This document shows positions 9,985 to 23,938 of a DNA stretch of 64,000 nucleotides, piece by piece; the first letter of the stretch is position 1; every line of letters starts with the position of its first letter. The stretch is taken from NCBI RefSeq assembly GCF_900660515.1, contig NZ_LR214972.1, positions 806,001 through 870,000 of the forward strand, written 5' to 3'. The notes beneath the pieces were generated by a model, which was not told the origin of the DNA, made no database searches, and was given only the letters and a program-made list of their open reading frames with translations. A program made the translations under genes and the position numbers. This DNA is from Mycoplasmopsis bovirhinis (GTDB taxonomy: Bacteria > Bacillota_I > Bacilli_A > Mycoplasmatales > Metamycoplasmataceae).

Positions 9985-11220
9985 TTATTTATTTGTTTCC
10001 TTTCATTTGGTTTTCAAAATTTCCCAATATTTTTTAACGTCTTGCTCATACTTGTTTGCTCCAGGGATATAAAATATTTCATTGCGTAATTCTTTAGGTA
10101 AATACATTTGTGGGACTCAATTATTATCAAAATCATGTGGATATTTATAACCTATTCCATCACCTAGTTTATTAGCTGATGAATAATGTGCATCGCGCAA
10201 GTGTGCTGGAATGTGATAAATTTTACCTTGCCCTAAAATAATATTTTTAACTTTTTCTTTAGCTAAATATGTTGAATTACTCTTAGGAGAAAATGCTAAG
10301 TCACATATTGCTAAAGCAATAGGCAATTCTCCCTCAGGCATTCCAAGACGTTCAAAAGTTTGTATTGCTGCTAAAACCCTTGGACCAATTGCTAAGTTAG
10401 CTAATCCTATATCTTCATAAGCTAAAGCAAGCATTCTGCGAAATAAACCATCATAATCACCACTAGATAAAATTAAAAAACCATAATATAAAGCAGCATT
10501 AACATCACTGCCACGCACTGACTTATGAAAAGCTGATAAATTATTATAATGTTCTCAAGAATTTTGATCACTATAAAAATTAATATTTGGGATAATTGTT
10601 TTTAAATCTTTTTCAGTTATTTCGCTTAGGTCATTTTTTAGATGTCCAAGCATTTGCAAGTTATTAATACTAGAACGATAATCTCCTGAAGAATAATTAG
10701 CAAGTAATGACAATTTTTGATCTGAAATATTTAGATCAGGAAAGTATTCATCAACAATTTTCCTAAGCCCTAAAACAATTTGCTCAATTGATAGTTTATA
10801 AAATTGTAAGATTTGCACTCTGCTTCTAATTGCAGGAACAACCTTAAAATATGGATTTTCTGTTGTTGTGGCATAAATAATTATTTTGTCAAATTCTAAA
10901 TAAGATAATAAGATTTCTTGTTTATCTTTATTTAAACGGTGAATTTCATCAATAATTAAAATTTCATTCTTTTGCAACAATTCAATTAATTCGTTTTTCG
11001 AACCAACTGAAGCATTGAAATATCCATAGTTAAGTTGCATTTGATTAGCTAAAGCAAAAGCAGTTGAAGTTTTGCCAATGCCACTTTCACCAAAAAATAA
11101 TAAGCTAACTCTTATTTTTTGATTTGCAATTTTATTTAACAATTCTTTTAGATGATCTTGGCCAATAATTTCGCTTAAACTTTGAGGCCGTAAGTAATTT
11201 GCAAGATTTTTGTTAATCAT
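9985..11220 (-). CDS. rarA: RarA/MgsA-type AAA+ ATPase
   Basis: Replication-associated recombination protein of the clamp-loader AAA+ family, acting at stalled forks. The 411-residue protein has the N-terminal YLRPQSLSEIIGQDHL box, Walker A GESGIGKT (44-51), Walker B LIIDEIHR (88-95), sensor region YATTTENPYF and arginine-finger region PAIRSRVQIL. The C-terminal half carries the MgsA tetramer domain with FHKSVRGSDVNAALYY, RRMLALAYEDIGLAN and the conserved AHLRDAHYSSANKLGDGIGYKYPHD (in two stretches). Several UGA tryptophans lie in the C-terminal part. First gene of the operon; a promoter should lie upstream of 11220. Confidence 0.94.
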
Positions 11221-11282
11221 TTTATTAATTATATTATATATATTTTTTTTGCTTGTATAATCTAACTAATTAGTTTAATTAT

Positions 11283-11328
11283 TTTGCAAACAGGAAAAAA
11301 CTTATATAATATTACTGCACAGTAATAT
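11283..11328 (+). promoter_or_regulatory. Promoter with overlapping palindrome before lipoprotein gene
   Basis: A TATAAT at 11305-11310 with a TTTGCA-like -35 at 11283-11288 (16-base spacer). A palindrome, ATATTACTG at 11309-11317 and its complement at 11320-11328, begins at the end of the -10 box and covers the likely start of transcription, the position expected for a repressor operator. No regulator is identifiable. Confidence 0.5.
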
Positions 11329-11353
11329 AGTACAACAATAGAAAGAGACACAT

Positions 11354-12673
11354 ATGAAAAAAATTTATAAAAAAATTATCGCTCCTATTATTATAGGAAT
11401 AATCCCTTTAATGATTATAACTTCTTGTTCCAAGCAACAAGACCCTAATAACCCTAATTTTGGAGAAAGAATTGATTATCGTAATAATGTTGGCAATAAC
11501 ACTCCAACTCCAACTCCAAGTAATCCAGATTCAACCTTAACTGCTGTTAATAATTATAAGCAAGCTCATGCTGAAATTTTAGCGAAAACTCAAGATTCTG
11601 TTGCTTTAGAAGATGAAACTAAAGTTAATGCCGCACTAGAGGCATATAATAATTTTGAACAAAATATTAAAGGTAATTTAGTTGATCAAAAAACTTTATT
11701 AGATCAATTAGTTACTAAAATAAATAAGTTAAAACAAAACAAAAATTCTAATGATAATAATCAAGTACAAAAAAAACCTATAAATGATGATTCTGGATCA
11801 AATAAGTCAAAAGAAACTAACCAAACAAAAGACTCAAACCCTAGTTTAAGTAATGCTGGAAGTTTTAAAGTAAATTCTGTAACTTTTGATTTTAATGATA
11901 CTGATCATACTTCACTAGGTATTGTAGTTACTTTTAACAATGCACCTAGTGAAGCAGAAAAACAAGCTTTAAAATTACATATTAGTTACCCGAAAGATAA
12001 AGTTGATGAAGACTATGATGGGATTTTTAATGCTAATTTATGGCACACAAAATACAAAGATAATAAAGTAATTTTTGAACTTTATGATTTAGTTAAAAAT
12101 TTTGATTATAGTATTTTAAAGTTAGAATATAATGGTACAACTATTAATTTACCATCTGAATCAATTACTTTTAAAGCTGGAGTTAAACCTGAAAATATTT
12201 ATGCTCAAGGTATAGCTAAAGAAGATGTAACTTCTAATAATTCTGATGAGCATGAACATCATGATGGTGCTGGCCAAGGTCAAAATCATGACCAAGGAAA
12301 TAATTCAAATAATAACTCAAGTAATGCACCAATACAAAATAATCTTAATTTAGAAAAAGTCGAGTTTGTTGCAGATGATTCTGATAAGTCAACTGTTAGT
12401 GGTAATTTAACTTTAACACTAAATACAAATATTATTAGTTTTAATGCTAGCAAATTAGAAATAAGATTTGATTTAAAAACATTTAGCTATGAAGACATCA
12501 CATTTAAATTATCTAATAATATTTTAAGCGCTTATATTTATGATTTACCAAAAGATCAAACTATTACTATAACCTCATTAAAATATAATAATCAAGATAT
12601 TACTTTAAATGAAACCAAGAAAACATTTCTAACTAATGCTCCGCAACAAACAGTAAATTCTGAAGTTGAATAA
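11354..12673 (+). CDS. Surface lipoprotein with helical module and two beta-type domains
   Basis: 439-residue lipoprotein with a type II signal: basic MKKIYKK, hydrophobic core, and lipobox ITSC (Cys25). After a T/P-rich linker, residues 65-125 hold a helical module (KQAHAEILAKTQDSVALEDE) that matches the repeated module of the surface protein at 41895-43541. Two similar C-terminal domains follow (about 170-285 and 325-425), each opening with KVNSVTFDFNDTD or LEKVEFVADDSDKS and ending with a KLEYNGTTINL or SLKYNNQDITL strand, resembling the DUF1410-type domains of mycoplasma surface proteins. A His-rich linker (DEHEHHDGAGQGQNHDQ) lies between them. Role unknown; adhesion or ligand binding is plausible. 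Confidence 0.85.
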   Translation: MKKIYKKIIAPIIIGIIPLMIITSCSKQQDPNNPNFGERIDYRNNVGNNTPTPTPSNPDSTLTAVNNYKQAHAEILAKTQDSVALEDETKVNAALEAYNNFEQNIKGNLVDQKTLLDQLVTKINKLKQNKNSNDNNQVQKKPINDDSGSNKSKETNQTKDSNPSLSNAGSFKVNSVTFDFNDTDHTSLGIVVTFNNAPSEAEKQALKLHISYPKDKVDEDYDGIFNANLWHTKYKDNKVIFELYDLVKNFDYSILKLEYNGTTINLPSESITFKAGVKPENIYAQGIAKEDVTSNNSDEHEHHDGAGQGQNHDQGNNSNNNSSNAPIQNNLNLEKVEFVADDSDKSTVSGNLTLTLNTNIISFNASKLEIRFDLKTFSYEDITFKLSNNILSAYIYDLPKDQTITITSLKYNNQDITLNETKKTFLTNAPQQTVNSEVE

Positions 12674-12695
12674 TTTTATTAAATTAAATATTGTG

Positions 12696-12701
12696 TATAA
12701 T
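12696..12701 (+). promoter_or_regulatory. -10 box for hup
   Basis: A TATAAT lies 88 bases upstream of the HU start. The leader contains a weak CTAATTTT/AAAATTAG hairpin. The -35 is poor. Confidence 0.5.
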
Positions 12702-12789
12702 AGTATACGTAAGCTAATTTTCTAATTATGTTTTTACAAAATTAGATTATAATAATTCATAGATATAAATAAATTATTTAGGAGACAAG

Positions 12790-13080
12790 ATGACAAAAAA
12801 AGAATTTGTTGCACTAGTTGCAGAAAGAGTTGAAGAATCGTTAAATTTAACACCAAAGCAAGTTGATGCTCTTCTTGATGAAATGCTTTTTGTTCTTAAA
12901 GAACAATTATTAGCTGAAGATTCAGTTAGATTAGCTGATTTTGGAATTTTTTCAACTGTAGTAAAACCGCAACGTACAATTACTAATAGATTTACAAAAG
13001 AAGAACAAATTGTACCACGTAAAAGAGTGGTTAAATATAAACCATCTAAATACTTACGCGATTTAATCGATTTTAAATAA
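12790..13080 (+). CDS. hup: HU family DNA-binding protein
   Basis: Small dimeric histone-like protein that bends and compacts DNA. 96 residues, the standard size: the N-terminal helices MTKKEFVALVAERVEESLNL, the beta arm with VRLADFGIFSTVVKPQRTITNRF (family pattern G.F...R.AR.G.NP, here diverged), and the C-terminal KYKPSKYLRDLI. AGGAG lies 6 bases before the ATG. Faces recU convergently with a 1-base gap. Whether it is the main nucleoid HU or a second copy cannot be told. Confidence 0.92.
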   Translation: MTKKEFVALVAERVEESLNLTPKQVDALLDEMLFVLKEQLLAEDSVRLADFGIFSTVVKPQRTITNRFTKEEQIVPRKRVVKYKPSKYLRDLIDFK

Positions 13081-13081
13081 T

Positions 13082-13564
13082 TTAGAAAATATTTAAAATG
13101 CCAGGAAACTCTAAATTTAATATTTTAGAGTTTCTTTTTATTTCTTGCATTTTAATACTCTTTTGTTTTTGCTCTAATAATTCACATAAATATTCAATAT
13201 CAACTTTTAAAAATAAATCATGGTTACTGAAAAATAAGATCACAAAAGCTAATCCACCATGTAATTTAATAAGTTTTAAATAATTTAATTGATGTGGTTT
13301 TAAATTATTTAAATCAAAACGATCTTCATTACAACTTTTTGCTTCAAAACACACAAATCTTCCTTGGTACATGCCGATATAATCAACTGTAGATTTTTTA
13401 CTAATTATCCCTTGATCTACGATAATTCTTTTATCTTTGCTTGCGATTTTTTTCAAAGAAATATCTAAATTTTTTTTATTAATAAAAGCATAATTATTTT
13501 CCCAATAATAATTAATTGTTTGGTTAATAATTTTTTCTAAAAACATGCCACGATTTTTTATCAT
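13082..13564 (-). CDS. recU: Holliday junction resolvase RecU
   Basis: PDDEXK endonuclease that resolves Holliday junctions in recombination and segregation in Gram-positives and mollicutes. Product of 160 residues from the chosen start: the signature NRGMFLEKIINQTINYY (4-20), then the active site STVDYIGMYQGRFVCFEAKS with Asp61, Glu74 and Lys76, then PHQLNYLKLIKLHGGLAFVI, a family feature. An in-frame ATG 45 bases upstream (13609) would add a hydrophobic FCFFYSKYYLDN stretch not seen in the family, so 13564 is preferred; neither start has a strong ribosome site. Converges on hup, whose terminator lies inside the recU 3' end. Confidence 0.9.
   Translation of the reverse strand: MIKNRGMFLEKIINQTINYYWENNYAFINKKNLDISLKKIASKDKRIIVDQGIISKKSTVDYIGMYQGRFVCFEAKSCNEDRFDLNNLKPHQLNYLKLIKLHGGLAFVILFFSNHDLFLKVDIEYLCELLEQKQKSIKMQEIKRNSKILNLEFPGILNIF
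13105..13139 (+). terminator. hup terminator inside recU coding sequence
   Basis: 11-bp perfect stem (GAAACTCTAAA at 13105-13115, complement 13124-13134) followed by T5 on the plus strand. It lies within the last codons of the convergent recU gene. Confidence 0.75.
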
Positions 13565-13653
13565 ATTATCCAAATAATATTTTGAATAAAAAAAACAAAA
13601 TAATAACAATTTTGATAAAATAAGATCACTTAGATATTTAGAAGGAGGATTTA

Positions 13654-14388
<735 letters not shown>

Positions 14389-14396
14389 TTTTTAAC

Positions 14397-14430
14397 AAAA
14401 TATCCGGCTAAAAAAGTTAGGATATTTTTT
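14397..14430 (+). terminator. tpiA terminator
   Basis: Stem AAAATATCC (14397-14405) and complement (14420-14428) with extra inner CTAA/TTAG pairing, then a T-rich tail. Confidence 0.75.
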
Positions 14431-14451
14431 ATTAATTATTTAAAATTATGT

Positions 14452-14457
14452 TATAAT
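14452..14457 (+). promoter_or_regulatory. -10 box for tRNA-Leu
   Basis: A TATAAT nine bases before the tRNA-Leu start. A second TATAAT at 14580-14585 precedes tRNA-His, so each tRNA seems to have its own promoter. Confidence 0.55.
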
Positions 14458-14465
14458 ACTTGCAT

Positions 14466-14550
14466 GCCCGAGTGGTGAAATTGGCAGACACGCTAGACTA
14501 AGGATCTAGTGGAGCAATCCGTGCAGGTTCAACTCCTGTCTTGGGCACCA
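14466..14550 (+). tRNA. tRNA-Leu (anticodon AAG)
   Basis: 85-nt cloverleaf with acceptor GCCCGAG paired to CTTGGGC, a long variable arm as in leucine tRNAs, anticodon stem CTAGA/TCTAG with loop CTAAGGA giving anticodon AAG, T arm GCAGG/CCTGT, and an encoded CCA end. An unmodified or inosine A34 is unusual for leucine in mollicutes, where UAG, UAA and CAA are common. Confidence 0.9.
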
Positions 14551-14598
14551 AAATAATTTTGTAATATTTTTTAGTGTGCTATAATTTTATAGCAGTAT

Positions 14599-14675
14599 GG
14601 CGGTTGTGGTGAAGTGGTTAACACAGCGGGTTGTGGTCCCGTCATGCGCGGGTTCGAATCCCGTCAACCGCCCCA
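14599..14675 (+). tRNA. tRNA-His (anticodon GTG)
   Basis: 77-nt cloverleaf. The acceptor GCGGTTG pairs with CAACCGC, with the extra G-1 at 14599 opposite C73, the histidine identity element. Anticodon loop TTGTGGT reads GUG. CCA is encoded. Confidence 0.95.
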
Positions 14676-14844
14676 ATCTTTTTATTAATTAATATAACTA
14701 ATAATAAATATAATAGTTATATTAATATTGATTTAAAAAGCAGTATTCTTGCTGCTTTTAATTTATTTATTTTAATTTGTTCCTTTTTCTTACTCTCTTA
14801 AAATATTTTTTAACTTTTTAATAGATTTGGAAAAGGGGTGATTA

Positions 14845-15261
14845 ATGACTAAATTAAAACAAAGTAAAATAGATTTAGCTAATAAAACTGTAAATTATTT
14901 ACAAAATTTAAATAAAGGCTATAACTTAGTTGAGACAAAAAAACCAATTGTCGTTGCTGGTTTAAATTTTTATTTAGATTTAGTTTTATTTCATGAGGTT
15001 TTAAATTCATATCTTTTAATTAATTTTAAATTTACCAGAATCAACAAAACAGATATAGGTAAAATGCAAATTTATCTTAACTCTTATAAAAATAAATTAG
15101 CAAATAATCAAGCAACCAACTTAATTGGAATAATAGTTTTATTAAATAAAAAAATAAACAAAAAAAATTTAAAAATTATAAATCTTGAATCTAATTTTGG
15201 CCTTAATATATATAATATAATAAAACCAGATTTATTCAATTTACTTGAAGAATTGCAATAA
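14845..15261 (+). CDS. Decayed YhcG/DUF1016-type PDDEXK nuclease C-terminus
   Basis: 138-residue protein resembling the C-terminal nuclease half of YhcG/DUF1016 proteins: VAGLNFYLDLVLFHEVLNSYLLINFK aligns (in parts) with the family pattern GG..FYIDLLFYH..L..YVVIELK, then GKMQIYLNSYKNKL with the GQ..FYL pattern. The first acidic residue (Asp45) is kept, but the E.K pair has become NFK (Asn60, Lys62), so nuclease activity is doubtful. The usual N-terminal winged-helix half is missing. An AAAAGGGG ribosome site precedes the ATG. It lies alone between the tRNAs and the rRNA operon, with no restriction genes nearby. It could be a remnant or a repurposed DNA-binding protein. Confidence 0.6.
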   Translation: MTKLKQSKIDLANKTVNYLQNLNKGYNLVETKKPIVVAGLNFYLDLVLFHEVLNSYLLINFKFTRINKTDIGKMQIYLNSYKNKLANNQATNLIGIIVLLNKKINKKNLKIINLESNFGLNIYNIIKPDLFNLLEELQ

Positions 15262-15339
15262 ATTATTTGTAGATTAAAATAGTTATAATTTACAGCAAAT
15301 CAAGTAAAAAGGTGTTAAGCAAAAAAATTAAAAAATATT

Positions 15340-15368
15340 TTGGTTTTTAATTTTTTTTGTATTATAAT
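15340..15368 (+). promoter_or_regulatory. rRNA operon promoter
   Basis: TTGGTT at 15340-15345, a 17-base spacer and TATAAT at 15363-15368, about 70 bases before mature 16S. T-rich DNA upstream and in the spacer. Confidence 0.75.
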
Positions 15369-15406
15369 ATTCTTGCGCTTTTTAAAAAGCAGCATGAAGT
15401 TCTTTG

Positions 15407-15420
15407 AAAACTAGATATAC
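15407..15420 (+). other. 16S processing stem, 5' arm
   Basis: AAAACTAGATATAC pairs perfectly with 17051-17064 on the far side of 16S, giving a 14-bp stem expected to be cut by RNase III. Confidence 0.75.
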
Positions 15421-15439
15421 ACAAAACATGACAGTCAAT

Positions 15440-16948
<1,509 letters not shown>

Positions 16949-17050
16949 CTACGGAGTACATTAAGTTACAATTTGCTTTAGTAACAATTACCAATTATTA
17001 CATAAGGTTATCATTTCTTATTTAATGTCATGGTTGAGATAACCCAACAA

Positions 17051-17064
17051 GTATATCTAGTTTT
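17051..17064 (+). other. 16S processing stem, 3' arm
   Basis: Exact complement of 15407-15420. The 16S-23S spacer (about 290 bases) has no tRNA gene. Confidence 0.75.
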
Positions 17065-17090
17065 GAGAGAACTTCTCTCAATGTTCTTTG

Positions 17091-17106
17091 AAAACTGAAT
17101 AGTAAA
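17091..17106 (+). other. 23S processing stem, 5' arm
   Basis: AAAACTGAATAGTAAA pairs exactly with 20161-20176. A second, longer arm at 17187-17213 pairs with 20131-20156 with one bulged base. Together they form the stem expected around pre-23S. Confidence 0.75.
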
Positions 17107-17238
17107 GATAAATTAATATAACAACGACATCAATAAAATAAATTAGTAAATTTGTTTTGTGATTACCGAGTAATTATTTTATAAATAATTTATTAAAATG
17201 TCTTTGAATACATCAACAACAATAGGTAAATATTGAAC

Positions 17239-20128
<2,890 letters not shown>

Positions 20129-20130
20129 AA

Positions 20131-20176
20131 ATGTATTCAAGACATTTTAATAAATTAAAGTTTACTATTCAGTTTT
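20131..20176 (+). other. 23S processing stems, 3' arms
   Basis: Positions 20131-20156 complement 17187-17213 and 20161-20176 complement 17091-17106. Confidence 0.7.
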
Positions 20177-20186
20177 GAAATAGCAT

Positions 20187-20206
20187 AACTCCCAACGGGA
20201 GTTTTT
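20187..20206 (+). terminator. rRNA operon terminator
   Basis: 7-bp GC-rich stem (AACTCCC/GGGAGTT) with a 3-base loop and a T-run. Confidence 0.85.
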
Positions 20207-20214
20207 TGTTTTTA

Positions 20215-20800
20215 ATATAAAGGATTTTTGAAAATAAATTTAATTACCACTCCAATGGATTAAATAATAATATATTTAAACTTATAAATCATTTAATAAT
20301 TTCCAAAAAATATAATAATAGTAAAATTACTTTAAAAAACGTAGATTTTAACAAAAAAATAATTTTTATTATAAATCACCTTTATTCTTTTTGAACAACT
20401 TTAAATGTAGCAGTTAAAGTATTTGAATCTTGAATTGATAATCTCCAAGTTATTGATATAAAATAACCATTAAATATAAATTCATACTAGCTATATCTAA
20501 TAGATCTTTTGTTTCAAGTACAACATATTTTATTGTTGTAGATAAACTTACTTTGCTTTATGATAAAGAATTTGGCGTTATTAACGGAGATATCATAGGC
20601 TATACACTGGAATTAATTTTTACAAAACAAAAATCTTTCAATTAAGTTTAGTAAATTCAAACTTCCTTGAAAATTTTTTTTATATTAATTAATTTTAGAT
20701 AATCAAATTCTATTAAATCTAAAGCTTATGTTATTTTTATTTAATATTATTAAATAATAGCGTAAAATTTAAAATGTTTAAACAAAGATTATTTTCATTT
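20215..20800. other. Gene-poor stretch with faint coding remnants
   Basis: No intact gene. Short readings survive: on the minus strand around 20380-20445 a stretch ending NTLTATFKVVQKE and a stop, which looks like the end of a surface lipoprotein, and on the plus strand around 20505-20645 a reading with KLTLLYDKEFGVINGD. Both are broken and not assignable. Probably debris between the rRNA and sucrose operons. Confidence 0.4.
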
Positions 20801-20807
20801 ATATAAT
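20775..20807 (+). promoter_or_regulatory. Candidate sucrose operon promoter
   Basis: A TATAAT at 20802-20807, 45 bases before the PTS start codon. A perfect 10-bp palindrome TGTTTAAACA (20775-20784) covers the -35 position and could be an operator. Short palindromes arise easily in AT-rich DNA. Confidence 0.4.
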
Positions 20808-20852
20808 AAGACATGTTTTTGCATCTTGTCTAACTAAAATGAAAGGAATAAT

Positions 20853-22419
20853 ATGAAAAAATTTGATTGAAATAATGTTTCAAAAGAAGTTATTGATGCC
20901 TTAGGTGGCAAAGAAAATATTAAAGAATATTTTAACTGTGCTACAAGACCTAGAGTTTATGTTCATGATGATTCAAAAATTGATATGAAAAAACTATCTA
21001 AAGTTGCTCTTGCTAAAGGTGCTTCTAGAGAAGGTGATCAATTACAAGTTATTTATGGTCCAGAAACTGTAAATAAAGTAGTAGATAATTTAAGAAACTA
21101 TTTATCAGATCAACCACAAATACAAGCAAGCAACCCAAAAACAAATTCTTTGAAATAAAGAATTATCATTTAAAAGCAACTTATTCTTATTATTAAGATG
21201 ACTTGTTAGATCATTTTCAGAAATTTTTGTACCTTTAATTCCAGTCTTTATTGCAGGTGGTATTTCTTTAGCACTTTCATCATTTATTTCAACAGTATCA
21301 TCGTCTGCTTCTGCAACAGCAGCTAAGAACTTTTTTGACTTAATCGGTGGTGCAATTTTGGATGGCTTGCCTGCTTTAGTAGGTTATACAGCTATGAAAA
21401 AATTTGGAGGTAATCCATTTTTAGGATTAGCAATTGGACTCACAATGATTTCTCCAGCTCTTGTTAATGGATGAAGTTCATCAAACAAAGAAGCTGTAGA
21501 AAATGCTTTTGCACTTTTCCCTAATGCCCCAGAATTCTTCCAATGAAAATTCATTGGTTACCAAGCACAAATTTTCCCAGTTTTACTTATTATAGCATTA
21601 GCTTACTATGTTGAGAAATTACTTAAAAAGTACACTCCAGAAGCTTTAGCTATTGTAGTAATTCCACTTTTTACAGTTCTAATTAGTGTTTTCTTTGGTT
21701 TTTGATTCATTGGACCAATTGGAAGATACATCGGAATTGGTATAGGATACGCAGCTAATGCTATCTTTACTTACACTAACTTCCCTGGTTTTGGATTAGG
21801 AGGACTATTAATTCGTATGGCTTATCCATTTATAGTTGTTACTGGACTTCACCAAGGATTTACTGCAATTGAAGCTCAATTAATTACTTCACAAGGGTTT
21901 ACATGAATTACCTCAATTGCGACAGTTTCAAATATTGCTCAGGGAGCTGCAGCTCTAACTATGTTTGGTATTTTATACAAAAAATCACCTAAACTAGCTT
22001 CTTCATCATTATCATCAGGAATTGCTGCTAATTTAGGAATTACCGAACCAGCAATGTTTGGTACTAACATTCCATTATTTTTCCCAATGCTTGCAGCTTC
22101 AATTGGTGCAGGTGTTGGAGGATATTGAGTAGGTATGTCACAAGCTGTAGCTAGCTCATTAGGTTCAGCTTCATGACTAGGATTTATTCAATTCTCACCA
22201 GTAAGAAGTGAAAAATTATTAATCTTCTATACTGAATATGAAAAAGCAGTTCCATGAGGGTCAAAAATGTTCTTCCACAGAGCAATCTCTCCTCTAGCTA
22301 ATATTGCAATTGCTTCTGTATTGTCTTCAATTACAGCAGCTTCATTAACATTTGTCTTTTCAAAAATATTTGGTAAAAAAACATTAGAAACTTTTATTAA
22401 AGATAATGAAAGTTCTTAA
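20853..22419 (+). pseudogene. Sucrose-type PTS enzyme IIBC, split by a frameshift
   Basis: Phosphotransferase permease that would import a sugar (sucrose, judging from the neighbours) and phosphorylate it. Residues 1-95 form the IIB domain (YFNCATRPRVYVHDDSKIDMKKL holds the family's cysteine box region, Cys30). The frame ends with NSLK and a TAA at 21156-21158. The IIC domain continues from about 21160 in the next frame (KELSFKSNLFLLLRWLVRSFSEIFVPLIPVF) to a TAA at 22417-22419, with no ATG until 21394. Two extra A in the AAA before TAA would rejoin the frames as NSLKNKELSF. IIC has some 8-10 membrane segments and the GITEPAMFGTN motif. Decay, slippage or a sequence error are all possible. Confidence 0.8.
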
Positions 22420-23929
22420 ACCAAGTAATTTTAATGATAAGCAAAGAAAATTAGACCAAATTAAGCAAGAAAATTTAGGTAAAACATATGTTTATAGTGA
22501 CGAGATTTTACCCGAATTAAGTGCTAAATTCAAACAAGCAAAAGGTGATGTTTATTTTAATAAACTTCACCTTTCTTCTTACTCTGGACTTTTAAATGAT
22601 CCAAATAACTTTGTTTATCATAATAATACTTACTATATTTTTTACCAATGAAACCCCTTTAATCCTATTCATGCTAATAAACACCAAGGATATTTTACCA
22701 CCAAAAACTTTCTAGATTTTAAATTTGAAGGATTAGGATTAAGACCTTCAAATAAATATGATGCAAGTGGTATTTATTCAGGATCAGCTTTTTCAGAGGG
22801 TAACAACCTTTATTTATATTACACAGGGAATGTTAAAACAGGTAATTTATATAAAGCACTTGAAAATATTTCAAATACAATGTTTGCTAAATTTAATGAT
22901 GATTGAAAAGTTACTGAAGCAAGTAAGAAATTATTATTTGAAGTAGATAAAACTAAATATACAAGACATTTTCGTGACCCTTTTATAGTTAAAAACAAAC
23001 ACACTTATTATTTATTACATGGTGCTCAAAACTTAGCTTTGAAAGGAAAAATTGTTGTTTATAGTTCTGTTAATCCTGACTCAGATTTTACTTGAGCTGG
23101 AGAAATTAAGTTTATTAACGCACCTAAGGAATTAGAAGAAGCATTCATGCTCGAGTGTCCTAGCTTTGCTAGAAATGACGACAAAGATGTGATTTTTATT
23201 TCAACACAAGGTTCTTATTTTTATTATAAAGATAATCAAAATAGAGATATGTCTATTTATCTCTTAGGTTTAATGGATTGAGACAATTTGAGTTTTAATG
23301 TTGAATCATGAGATTTATTAGACCTTGGTTTTGATTTTTATGCGCCGCAAATTTTGAATAATTCTAATGATAAAAAACTTACTTCAATTGCTTGAGCTGG
23401 AACACCTGATACTGACTCAGTGGCTACTTTTGAAAAAAACTATGCTCATTCATTAACTTTACCAAGAAACTATTGAATTAAAGATAATAAATTATATTCA
23501 AAATATATAAAAGAATTTGAACAACTTTTTGGTAATTTTGAAGCTATTAGTACTAAAGTAACAAAGCTAACTCAAAGACAAAACCTCATTTATTTAAACC
23601 CAAAAATCAAGAAATGATCTTTTGAATTTAATAATTCAAAACGTGATAATCTTAAATTTAGTTATAATGAAGGTATTTTAACAATTGATCGCACTAATAT
23701 GTCCTTTAGCTTTGCACCAAATTATCCAAATATTATAACAAGAGCAATAAAAGAAATTAAATCATTAACCATTATTCAAGATGCATCATTACTAGAAATA
23801 TATTTAAATGATGGTGAATACGTTTTAACTACTAAATACTTTATAACTGGAACAGTTAATTTAACTTTAAACAGCGAATTTTATGGTTATACTAGAAAAA
23901 TCGAAAATTTAAATATTAACTGAGGGTAA
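22406..23929 (+). CDS. scrB: GH32 sucrose-6-phosphate hydrolase
   Basis: Splits imported sucrose 6-phosphate to glucose 6-phosphate and fructose. 507 residues. The five-blade propeller shows the nucleophile motif SGLLNDPNNFVYHNNTYYIF with Asp65, FRDPF with Asp191 (transition-state residue) and the acid/base ECPSF with Glu250. A C-terminal beta-sandwich follows (about 360-500). The ATG overlaps the end of the IIC frame by 14 bases. Many UGA tryptophans. It is followed with almost no gap by the fructokinase frame, as in a scrABK operon. Confidence 0.9.
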
Positions 23930-23938
23930 AGAGCAAAG

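Noticed and set aside
13565-13609. Upstream start for recU
   Set aside because: Adds a hydrophobic segment not seen in RecU; the motif starts after the later ATG.
16949-17238. tRNA in the 16S-23S spacer
   Set aside because: No cloverleaf; only processing stems.
20129-20260. 5S rRNA after 23S
   Set aside because: No 5S-like sequence before or after the terminator.
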